Positions 1 to 9,120 of a stretch of 64,000 nt of DNA are shown in pieces. Source of the stretch: Posidonia oceanica. Taxonomy: Eukaryota; Streptophyta; Magnoliopsida; Alismatales; Posidoniaceae. How positions within the stretch are numbered: the stretch's first letter is position 1; each line of letters opens with the position of its first letter. The DNA lies in contig JAZBRS010000020.1 of NCBI GenBank assembly GCA_037176725.1, forward strand, positions 89,908,001 to 89,972,000, given 5' to 3'. Below the pieces are notes generated by a model. That model had not been told where the DNA came from. It worked only from the letters and a program-made list of their open reading frames with translations, and made no database searches. The position numbers and the translations under genes were made by a program.

Positions 1-762
1 TTTTTTGTTTTGCTTGCTTTTCTCCTTTTTTGTTTTTGTTTTTGTTCTATCTCTTTTTTCTTCTTTTTTTTTTGCTTAGTCTTTTTCCTCTTTTTTTCAG
101 GCTTTTGCTATCCCCATTCTGGTGGCAAAAGAAGGGTGCTTGAAATGTAATGGATTCAGGTTTTGGGTCTGCTGTGTGATGGGTAGAAGGAGCAGGGTTA
201 GACTGCACACCCCTATCTCTAGGGCCGGCTTCTGTCTTCGTCTTCTGTTCCTTGGAGGTGCCCAAACCTAGATGTCTATTCTCACTTTTTCTTTTCAAGC
301 TCACATCCTAACATTTTTTCTCCCTCAGAGGTGTATGTCCTTGTGAGATTGGGCAGTTCGCCTGTCCTTATTGGTGGTGGCTCCCTCACTTGCTAAGACA
401 TCTAAGTAGTACCAGGTGAGGCAGGGTGACTCTTTCCAGAGCAGGCAAGCACTTCCGGTTGTCATCACCGGGCAAAAGATGTGATGTTTGAGAGGATGAC
501 GATGATGATTTGAAAAGAAAGGGTGCAAGAGCTGAAAGGATGATGATGATGATTTGAAAAGGAAAGGTGCAAGAGCTGAGAGGATGATGATGATGATTTG
601 AAAAGAAAGGGTGCTTGAATTGTAAGGATGATGATGATGATTTGAAAAGGAAAGGTGCAAGAGCTGAGAGGATGATGATGATGATTTGAAAAGAAATGAA
701 GTAAGGAGGCGAGAATGCAAGTATAGGTGGGAGAAGGGCATCTGCAACGGGGCCGCTTTCGG
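1..762 (-). other. 3' UTR of element A
   Basis: Non-coding stretch downstream of the integrase stop on the minus strand. It holds a 44-bp minisatellite (493-705), and positions 1-120 are purine-rich on the minus strand. No LTR start (TGTTGACACC on the minus strand) is visible, so the polypurine tract proper and the 3' LTR lie further left. The open frames here are products of the repeat and base composition. Confidence 0.6.
493..705. repeat. 44-bp minisatellite, about five units, in the 3' UTR of A
   Basis: Units start with AGGATGATGATGATGATTTG at 493, 537, 581, 625 and 669, an exact 44-bp period. Each unit has a GAT-triplet core followed by GAAAAG and GTGCAAGAGCTGAG. Variants are few. Tandem repeats in the 3' UTR are a known trait of Tat-lineage elements. 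Confidence 0.9.
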
Positions 763-1672
763 CTACTGATAGTATTTTTTCAGATAGCAGAGGTTGACGG
801 GCTCAGACTGCTCGACCTGGTCCATGTCCTCAAGAGTTACAGCGCCTCCCGAAAAGATCTGCTTGACCACAAAGGGGCCACGCCAATTGGGTCGGAATTT
901 CCCTCGACCGTCAGGCAAATGAATGGCGCGCAAGACAAGGTCCCTTGGCTGGAAACTTCTGGGCTGGACCTTCTTCAAGAATGCTCTGGCCATCCGCTTC
1001 TGATAGCAGTGAGCGTTGTGCATGGCTTGCAATCTGCGCTCATCAATTAAGTTCAGTTGGACGCAGCGGTCTTCGATCCATTCTGCTTCTTCCAACTCAG
1101 CTTCCCGCAGGATCCGCAGAGAGGGGATCTCCACTTCAACAGGTAACACCGCTTCCATACCGTACACCAGAGAGTACGGGGTGGCTCCTGTAGAGGTCCG
1201 GATTGATGTCCTGTACGCCCAGAGTGCGTACGGGAGCTTGTCGTGCCAATCCTTGTGGATTTCTGCCATTTTCTTCAGGATCTTAACAATGTTCTTGTTT
1301 GCAGATTCCACTGCTCCGTTCATCTGAGGCCGATAGGGCGAGGATCGATGGTGCTTGATTTTGAGACTTTGCAGGTATTCTTCGATCCTTTTGGCAATAA
1401 AGTTTGAGCCGTTATCAGAGATGACAGAGTGCGGGACCCCATATCGGGCAACAATATTGTTTCTGATAAATTTTTCTGTTGCCGCAGCGGTGACTGTCTT
1501 GTAAGAAGCTGCTTCCACCCACTTGGTAAAGTAATCGATCGCTACCAGAATGTAACGATGACCATTTGAAGCAGTCGGGTGGATGGCGCCGATGACATCG
1601 ATCCCCCAGGTGGAGAAAGGCCATGGCGAGGACATGTTGTGCAGCTGATGCAGAGGGGCCTTGATGATTCTG
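763..1672 (-). pseudogene. Ty3/gypsy integrase catalytic core and C-terminus, N-terminally truncated
   Basis: The frame is open from about 1672 to the stop at 763. The first in-frame Met at 1635 (MSSPWPFSTWG) is internal, not a true start. The DDE core is complete: Asp in WGIDVIG, Asp in ISDNGSNF and Glu in GAVESANK. A GPF/Y-type module (NWRGPFVV) follows, with a YLKKYYQ end typical of Tat elements. The HHCC zinc-binding domain and all of RT/RNase H, which should precede it, are missing. The frame instead joins CAG/CTG-rich low-complexity sequence at 1660-1740, the probable deletion scar. The retained core has no stop codon. On its own it is unlikely to give a working integrase. Confidence 0.9.
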
Positions 1673-1700
1673 CTGCTGAAATTGCTGACTGTTCTGCTGC

Positions 1701-3660
1701 TTAGGCTGCTAAGGCATTCTGCTCTGCTGCTGCTGTATTTACTGCTGATGCTCCTCCTTCTGGGTCTTCTAGTGTGCTCGTGGAGGATATGCCGGACTGG
1801 CGGCTGATTTGGTCACTGCCGCTCGATGTATTGCTCAGGTGAGGCATGGGTTGCACAAACCACCTGGACCCGCCTTTTAGTTGAAGAGTGATGAGCTCAT
1901 CTGGTCTAGGGGAGTCCGGCGCTGCTGAGTCTTCTAGAACCATGATAGAAGCATGGTCCTCTTGCAGAGGAGGGTCTGTAATTACGGCTTTTCCTTTCCT
2001 TTCTGCAGCTTGATGGTCTGCCAGGTCATCTGTTATTGACTGGAGTTGTTCTTGATAAAGCAACTCTAAGTCGGACATCCAAGAATCGACCTGGGCTTCT
2101 ATCGCCACTCCTTCTTCTTCGTCTGAGGGAGAGTTGACGTAGTAGGCGCCGGGGGCCTGCGGCACTGGCCCGGCTGCAAGATGGATCGCCGCCCTTGGAG
2201 TCTGCATGATTTGGTTTACAGGCGCGTCCGCTGATGGCAGTTCAGGTGTAGAAGGCCCAAATAGACAGGCCAGCGGTGCTGCTGATGAATAAGCTTCCAG
2301 GGTCACTGCTGGAGAGTAAGCAGGGGTGCTCTTTGAAGGGCTCAAGGGCCCGGAGAGTGTAGTGCTCAGTTGGCCTTTTGTATCGGGCCGTAACTGAGAG
2401 AGCGCAGCCTCTGACGCCATAGGGTCTTGCCATGAGAGCTGCTGCAGGTCGTCAGGAGAATGCGGAGCGGACTGCGCCAGCTGCATTCCTGAAGATGATG
2501 CTGAGGGAGCGGGCTGGGCCACGCTGCTGACTGAGTTGATGGACTGCCCCTCCAGAGATGGGGGCAGTGGCACTGATGTATCTGTGACCGCTGGTAGCAT
2601 ACTTGGTTCTGCCAGAAGGAGTGTCTCTGACTCCTGCACTGCTGCTGTCTGATCTTGAGAAGCTGATGTGGCTGCTGAAAGATGAGAACTTGAATCTGCC
2701 ACAGGGCCTGCTGAGCTGCCTACTGTTTCTGCCAGAGGGAGAGCTAAATAAACTGACTGTGGGGCCTCTGCTCTGATCACTGTTTCTGCTGAGTTGATTG
2801 GGACTGCCTCTGTTGCATCAGACTGCTCCTCATCCGAGTAGTAGTCCTCAATACACACCCAATCCTCTACCGGTGCTGTGGCTTGGTAGTCGGTTGATCC
2901 CAGAATTCCTGCACTGGTAAAGTTAGTGAGGTCTCTGGGAATGGCTGGCGCACGATCTCTGAGCTGGAAGCAGTGATCTTCGTTGAGCTTTGGTTCGTAG
3001 CCGAGACCTTCAGACTTCCTTCGCTCTACTACTATGATCGGCTCAACGATCCCTTGGCCGTGACGCCCGAGCGGCGTACCCTTTATGTAACCCCACCTGT
3101 GACATACATTCTCAACCATTCGAAAGGGGTTGCTGTGAACGGTCAAGGAGTTGACGCGTTCAAGATCAGGAACGAAGTTAACTGGCTCGCACCGGTTAAC
3201 GCGATATAGGGCTTCGGAAGTCTCGGGGTCAAACGGGATAGATTGCGAAGACACAGGAGAGACTGCTTCAATCCGCTCCTTCTCAAAGTTCTCCGCCATG
3301 ACGACAATGACATCATCGCCACGACGGTACTTTATCATTCGATGGAGGGTCGAAGGAAGGACTTGATGCTTGTGAAGCCAAGGGCGCCCAAGCAGAAGAT
3401 TGAAGTTAGGCTTCAAGTCGACGACATAGAATTCTACGTCGAAGACGACCGGACCGATAGCCAGAGGGATAATCAGAATCCCTAGAGCGTCATGGTGAGT
3501 GTTGTCAAAAGCAGTCATTCCCTTCACGGCTGGCGTGATATCCTCGGCTTTGAATCCGAGCTTGGTTGCTGTACGCAAGGGGCAGACGTTAAGGCCTGAC
3601 CCGTTATCAACCAGTGTTAGGGGAATGCGGAAGTTTTTGAACTGCCCGTGACGAATAGGG
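1701..3660 (-). pseudogene. Retropepsin-like aspartic protease with G-patch segment and long acidic linker (Ogre/Tat pro)
   Basis: The longest open stretch is 1701-3578. Compared with element B, the true domain begins upstream with the active-site motif VDNGSG, an Ogre/Tat version of the D-S/T-G motif. In A this is separated from the rest by a one-base deletion near 3645. Next comes the conserved LLGRPWLH block, then a G-patch-like stretch (GTPLGRHGQG, then GLGYEP) near 3000-3090. The remaining ~400 residues are a Ser/Ala/Gln-rich linker with many acidic residues and no recognised domain. It ends in CAG-rich sequence where RT should start. It would process the polyprotein in a living element. 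Here it is frameshifted and detached from RT. Confidence 0.85.
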
Positions 3661-4401
3661 GCTGGTTGTGATTAATCCCTGCCGGAGGCAGCTCATCACT
3701 CGTGAAAGAGATGACCTGGGGCTCCGCGATTAACCCAACCATGCTCTCCAAGGCAGAAGGCTCAATGGACTAGGACACACGAGCAGCCTGGAACACGCGA
3801 AGAAAAGCCTCGCGGTGCTCGGCAGAAGTGTGGATCAAATCCCAGATGGAGATGTCGGCTTTAACCTTCTTAAGCTGGGAAGTTAGGTCTGCTTTAACCT
3901 TCTTAAGTTGGGTTGGCTTCTCCTAACAGCTGGAGGGGTGATTCTAGCAGGTTCTATAGGGGTAGTAGTAGGAAGCTGGGTTACTACAGGCTGGCTAGGG
4001 GCTTGGCTAGCTATGGGCTGATCTGGAGTTGGATCTGCTAAGGGTTGGCTTGAGGGTGGGGGCATAACAGGTCTAGGATGAGTTGGCCTAGTTGCCGGTG
4101 CTGGAGGCCTATAAACCCTCCCCGATCGCGTTACTTCCGCGCACATTTCTGTGGCGTAGCTGTAAGGGACGCGATGGGTGTCCAGGGTCAAATTAATGAC
4201 GACTGGAGCATGTGCTGCGAGCACAGGAGGGGTTACAGGGGGACCTACAGGGTGCTGATGTCTATCTAGTGGGTATGGTTGTTGGGGTGGGAAGGCTGGG
4301 GCAGGTTGAGGTCTGCCTAGAAGGTGTGGCTGAGGCTGCCCTAAAAGGTGAATGGGAGAGCTAGGCTGGGCTCTAGCTAAGAGGTGTACAAGAGATTGAG
4401 C
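3661..4401 (-). pseudogene. Gag-pro connector of A, broken by a stop
   Basis: The minus-strand frame keeps a Pro-rich stretch (113 codons, 3883-4224) and then a conserved piece reading AEHREAFLRVFQAA that is also present in B. A TAG at 3770-3772 corresponds to CAG in B. The TAG at 4402-4404 that ends gag also corresponds to CAG in B, so gag and this connector were probably one continuous frame. The role is unknown. It lies between the nucleocapsid and protease parts of the polyprotein. Confidence 0.7.
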
Positions 4402-6828
4402 CTAAGGGAGCATGGTGGGAGGCGCGAGAGGGCGCTCCGGCCTGGCACGCGGTCGGATCAAATGGATTCCCGACTCGGAGCCGGCAACTGCCGCCAAATA
4501 GAGACTGACTGGGAAAGGCTCAGAGATGTCAGAGATAAGATCAGAAGGGTCTACTACAGAAGTAGCAGGCCCAGAAGGAAAGACAGAATGGACGCCTGAG
4601 GTTCCCGCTCCTCCCAGATAAGAGTGCTCCAGTAAAGGTTGGCGGACGATGCCAGAATGCGAGGGAACGGCTGGAGATGCAGATGCATGAGTGCGTGCTT
4701 GAGTGGATGCCTCGTGCGTGTCGATCACAATCGTTCCCGATTCGATCAAGTCTTGAATTGCGTTCCGCAGGGAGAAGCAGTTATCCGTCGAATGCCCGAC
4801 GCTTCGATGGAAATTGCAGAAGAGGTCCGGCCTAAACCAATGCGGCAGAGGGCTTGGCGGCGGACGAACCTCCGGGAACTTCAGGAGCGATGCCACCTTC
4901 GGCAAGATGTCCGTGAGTGGTTCCACCAGTGGGGTGAAATTCCTCCTCTCAGCGGGTGGTCTTCTTTGCCTTGGGTGTGAGCCTTGCTGAACCGGTGCGG
5001 CAGGATAGACCGGTCTAGCAGTGGTAGTGATGTGCGGTGTGTGTGGGTTCCTAGGTGCAGGAGCGTACACCATCTGAGCTGGGGCAGGCCGAGACGGCAA
5101 GCGAACAGGCACAGCAGGAGAATCGACGAATGCAACAGCGGGTTTCGGCGAATCCTTCCTCTTCGGGCGGTTGTTGTTGCTGCCGCTGTTGTTGTTGTTG
5201 GAGGCGCTGCTGTCGACACTGTTGCTGCTTATCGCTGCCTGCTTAGCGAACGCAGAGAGAGCCGGGAAGTTGCCACTCCGCAAAGAACTCTCCACGCGCG
5301 CTCCAGCTCTGATGAGTGCCGCAAAAGTAGTGACTGGCTGAATGCTAAGCAGAGCTCCGAGAGACGACTGCGCCCCTTTGATGACGATCTCGATAGATTC
5401 CTCGTCAGAGGGTCTATCTCGAACCTGGGAGGCAAGGGCGCGCCAGCGGCCGACGTACTCCCCGAACGGCTCGCCAGAGTTCTGCTTGATGGCGATCAAG
5501 TCCGCCCTCTTTGGGACAAGATCGAGGTTGAAGGAGTATTGCTCCAGGAACGCCTGACTGAGGTCGTTCCAAGTCTTGATGGCTGACATATCGAGTGATG
5601 TAAACCACTTGAGTGCCGGCCCGGTCAAACTCTTCTGGAACAAGCGGATCAGCAACCTCTCGTCAGCCTGAAGCTGAGCGAGATCACCGCAATACGCCTT
5701 CAGGTGTGCTACGGGGCAGCCCCTACCATTATATTTCTCGAAGTCCGGGATTTTGAACTTCGGAGGGAGTACCGCCTCTGGAAAGCAACAGAGGTCTCGG
5801 AATTGGTAGGTCTGGTGCTCGGTACCCTGCACTAGTCGTAGTGCCTTCTCCAAGACGTCCATCCGGTTATTGATGGGGTCTGGGATTGCTGCTGTAGGAG
5901 AGGGATCAGCAGGGGTAGTGAGCACATACGCCGAATGGGTCGCACCTAAGTGCTCCTCCGGATCTACCATAGCGTCGCCTGGTGGAGCAACGGGATGGCC
6001 GGCGTATCCGTGCTGGGGAATAGTGTATGCAGGAGTGTATGCAGGATGCTGGACTTGGTGGAGAGGAGAAGAATAAATGCCATGCTGTGCTGGGATAGGG
6101 GGTGGATGACGGAGCACCAATTGCTGTACAGGCGGAGTGCCAGACAGCGAGCCAGTGAGGTACTGGGCTCCAGCCGGTCCAAAGGGTTGACCACCAGAAG
6201 GAAGTGGAGCATGCTGTGCCAAGTGTTGTGCAGGAGGCGGTAAACGAGCCCCCATCGTCGGAACCGTGAGCAGTTGCGACGATGGTCGAGGCGGAGGTGC
6301 AGAGGTTGATGCATGAAATGCAGGAACTGGCCTCGGAGGAACCTCAGGGACGACAGAGACAGAAGAAGGACGAACTGATAGAGCCATGCCCTGCAGTCTC
6401 TGGGCAAGCTCCATCAGGTGCTGGTACTGCGCCTCAGGCGTCTCGGCAGCGGGGACGCTGAAGTGCAGTACCGGCGAGGATTGAGAAGCAAGTGGCACGG
6501 ACACAGATGGTCCGGGAAGGGGGGATTCTACAGGAAAGGTCGCAGTAGCGGTGGAAGGGATGTCGAAAGCGACGTATCCCTGGGACGGAGGGGGCAGTGG
6601 TGTCTCCGGAACGCGAGTAACGGCCGTCAAGATGGACTCGGCGACCGGATCCAGAGGAAGGGAGGCTTGCCACTGTCCCGGGGTGTGCTGAGAACCTAGA
6701 GACATCAGAGGAGGAAACCCTGGCATCGGAGGGGGAACAAGGGGGACAGAAAGAGCAACCGGAGGGGCCGGAACGGAAACACCCTCCGTGACAGGAGTAA
6801 AAGAGGACTCACTAACGTACTGGGCCAT
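4402..6828 (-). CDS. gag: Gag polyprotein of element A
   Basis: An open frame of about 808 codons. I chose the ATG at 6826-6828 (MAQYVSES) because the same M-A-Q context appears in B and C; the frame stays open to 6873. The first half is Pro/Ser-rich and disordered. The capsid-like Retrotrans_gag domain lies roughly at residues 390-520 (around FQKSLTGPALKWF and FGEYVGRWRAL). A Ser/Asn run and a basic stretch follow. There is one zinc-knuckle-like motif with spacing C-x2-H-x4-H-x4-C (CNFHRSVGHSTDNC), a variant of CCHC. Gag would assemble the particle and bind RNA. The terminal TAG is CAG in B, so the stop is probably secondary. It is the longest open frame in the window. Confidence 0.9.
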   Translation of the reverse strand: MAQYVSESSFTPVTEGVSVPAPPVALSVPLVPPPMPGFPPLMSLGSQHTPGQWQASLPLDPVAESILTAVTRVPETPLPPPSQGYVAFDIPSTATATFPVESPLPGPSVSVPLASQSSPVLHFSVPAAETPEAQYQHLMELAQRLQGMALSVRPSSVSVVPEVPPRPVPAFHASTSAPPPRPSSQLLTVPTMGARLPPPAQHLAQHAPLPSGGQPFGPAGAQYLTGSLSGTPPVQQLVLRHPPPIPAQHGIYSSPLHQVQHPAYTPAYTIPQHGYAGHPVAPPGDAMVDPEEHLGATHSAYVLTTPADPSPTAAIPDPINNRMDVLEKALRLVQGTEHQTYQFRDLCCFPEAVLPPKFKIPDFEKYNGRGCPVAHLKAYCGDLAQLQADERLLIRLFQKSLTGPALKWFTSLDMSAIKTWNDLSQAFLEQYSFNLDLVPKRADLIAIKQNSGEPFGEYVGRWRALASQVRDRPSDEESIEIVIKGAQSSLGALLSIQPVTTFAALIRAGARVESSLRSGNFPALSAFAKQAAISSNSVDSSASNNNNSGSNNNRPKRKDSPKPAVAFVDSPAVPVRLPSRPAPAQMVYAPAPRNPHTPHITTTARPVYPAAPVQQGSHPRQRRPPAERRNFTPLVEPLTDILPKVASLLKFPEVRPPPSPLPHWFRPDLFCNFHRSVGHSTDNCFSLRNAIQDLIESGTIVIDTHEASTQARTHASASPAVPSHSGIVRQPLLEHSYLGGAGTSGVHSVFPSGPATSVVDPSDLISDISEPFPVSLYLAAVAGSESGIHLIRPRARPERPLAPPTMLP

Positions 6829-8140
6829 TGCTGACCTAAAGCGTGTGAGAACAGGGCTGCGACTGGTATTCAAGCGGTGAGTCCTACGAGGAGCTATCGT
6901 CGCAAGTGCGGATAGCTCAAAGGGGGAATGGTCGTGAACTAAGTCGCAAAAAGGGCGTCAACGGGGGTCGATACTCGAGCTCTGGCAAAGGGAAACTCGC
7001 TTACCGATCACGCTGACACAACAGAAGGAAATTAGGGTTAGAAACTAAAAGATGAATGCAAATGAGTTAGTTAAGTGGCATGAATGACGTGCATGCTTTC
7101 TAGTATGCCCCCCTTTCCTAACTAGTGTTTCCTAGCAAGGTTGTCTACTCCGGGTATCCCTGGATGTACGGGTCACCGACTCAGGTCAGAAAAAGTAGGT
7201 CCCCTGTCTAACTCCCGGCCCAAAGCTCAGGTAATGACAGGGTGGTGCGTTAGTGGCCTCTACCCCGCCAAAGCGTGGGTGGTACCCTCTACTAACACCG
7301 ACACGACCCCCGGACAAGGAGGGGACGGACCGACCAACTTATGCCACGCCCAAAGCAGTGGAACAAGAGGCTGGAACCGTCCTTCGCAGACTAGTAGGTG
7401 GACTCAGAAGAGAAGAATGCATGCCCTATATGATGCTTATGCAAATGATTAGAGTTTTTTATCTTGCACATTTTATTAACCAAAGGGAGTGAAGGATTGT
7501 TTGTAGTCTCTAGTTGCCCCTAGAAGTTCTTTTTACTTGCATTTTTTAGTTAACCATGGGGGAAGCAGACAAGTCTCTACTATCCTAAGCATGGCAAGTG
7601 CAAAAGGGAAGAAGACCAGTCAAAATGGCAAGCAACCATCATACAACAAAGCAAAAGGCAAGTTCATGGCATGTGCGAGTGTTTGTGGGCACGATGGTGA
7701 AGAAAAGCATTCATCGAGTCAAAAGGCATGTAAGCATAGTATGTGCGTGTGTAGTGACATAGCAAGAGTGTGAAAGAAGCATTCAACATTCAAAAAGCAT
7801 GTATTTTAGCCAAACAAAGTATGTAGACATGTAATGTGCGAGAATTAAAGCAGTAATAAGCAAGTAAGGTAAAGCAAGGTAAAAGTAAGTAGACTGTAAA
7901 AGAAATAGGAGCATAAGCAAGGCAATAAGTAAATAAACAAGCAAAGGAGCAAAGCCAAGCAAAAGAAGGCGCAAACCGAGGCAAAAGAGGTGCAAAAACA
8001 TAAGCAAAGTAGCCACGAAGCGACTTGCTTGGAGTTTGCACAGAAAAGCGAGCAAAACAGGCGAAGAAGGCACACAAGGCAGACAAAACTGCAAAACAAG
8101 CGAGCGAAAAGCCGGGAACGAAAGCCGGAGTCTAGTCTAA
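6829..8140 (-). other. 5' UTR of element A
   Basis: About 1.3 kb between gag and the PBS. It aligns closely with 42262-43572 of B and partly with 14283-15380 of C, but carries no recognisable coding domain. The long UTR is A-rich on the plus strand near 7600-8100, where the short open frames have no homology signature. Confidence 0.65.
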
Positions 8141-8158
8141 TCCCCAACAGAGTCGCCA
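8141..8158 (-). promoter_or_regulatory. Primer binding site, tRNA-Arg type (element A)
   Basis: Minus-strand TGGCGACTCTGTTGGGGA pairs with the 3' end of plant tRNA-Arg(ACG), which ends ...CAGCGGAGTCG-CCA, with two mismatches. It lies one base from the LTR end at 8160. Confidence 0.88.
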
Positions 8159-8277
8159 CTATAGCGATCCCGATCGGAATCAGGCTCGCTATATTCAGCG
8201 GCGATTGAGATCCGAGGAAGAGGCTCAACTCGAAAATGCTTAAAAATCGAGGAGAAAAGGAAAGATAAGACAAATCA

Positions 8278-8288
8278 GAGTCGCCACC
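8278..8288 (-). promoter_or_regulatory. PBS-like 11-mer inside the LTR of A
   Basis: Minus-strand TGGCGACTCTG is identical to the first 11 nt of A's own PBS and lies 118 bp inside the LTR. Equivalent copies occur in B, C and D. Confidence 0.7.
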
Positions 8289-8460
8289 ATGTCTATTAAC
8301 GGGAGACAAGGAAAACCGGGGAAATGCATGAATTAACGAGCAAAACCGAGCAAGAAATGCAAAGCAAAGCAATGCAAGGGAAAACAAATACAAACAAATG
8401 CAAATGAGATGACTCTAGCCTAGGATAAAGGCAGTACGGTCATTGCGGGCCAAAAGACAG

Positions 8461-8514
8461 GGTAAGGACTCCTGTTACGTGCGGGGAAGGTGTTAGGCAC
8501 CCCCGACACGCCCG
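8461..8514 (-). promoter_or_regulatory. Conserved LTR module with GGTG/CACC hairpin (A)
   Basis: Holds GGACTCCTGTTACGTGCGGG and then AAGGTGTTAGGCACCCCC. The same block appears in B (36170-36220, 44041-44090), C (15750-15800) and, on the opposite strand, D (19861-19910), although the rest of these LTRs has diverged. It can form GGGG..GGTG-TTAGG-CACC-CCC. Confidence 0.7.
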
Positions 8515-8829
8515 AAAATCGGTCTTTCTAGGCTTACGCTCGCATACGCAGGGAAAATGCAGGATTGAATGCCTATGTGCCTATAAATGCCTGAATGAAT
8601 GCTCAAGGTGTGCTCTAAGTGGGAAGAAACAAAGCAAGGAAGTAAACGTGCTCTCTAAGTGCTCAGCTGCGCTGTCTGTGTTCCGAATTAGGTGAAACCT
8701 AGCTCGTGAGAACTCCAGACAGTAAGCATCACAGCCCTATATGCAAATGCAAGCGAGAAAACAAAACAGCGAGAAAACCATGCAATGTAATCGGCATGCA
8801 AGGGAAAACGGCGCAAAACACGCAAAACG

Positions 8830-9120
8830 AGGCGAGAAATGAGCGACGCACGCAAAACGATACAAAAGAGCGAAAACGGCACGCAAAACAAGCGAGAAAG
8901 CAAGACAGCACGCAAAACGAGACAAGAGAGCAGGAAGGCACGCAAAACGAGACGAGAAAACAGAATGGCATGCAAAACGGAGCGAAATAATAAAACCGGG
9001 ACGCAAAACGAGCGAGAAAGTGAGGCAGCGCACAAAACGAAGCAAGAAAACAGAAGGGCACGCAAAACGGTGCCAAAACGAGAGCAGGCACGCAAAACGG
9101 TGCCAAAACAGCGAAGCAAA
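8830..9120. repeat. ~30-bp minisatellite in the LTR of A
   Basis: Tandem units of 29-31 bp, each with CACGCAAAACG followed by a GAGAAA-type stretch. A homologous array occurs in both LTR copies of B. Confidence 0.8.

Noticed and set aside
325..747. 140-codon frame with His/Ile/Ser runs
   Set aside because: The runs are translations of the 44-bp GAT-rich minisatellite in the A 3' UTR.
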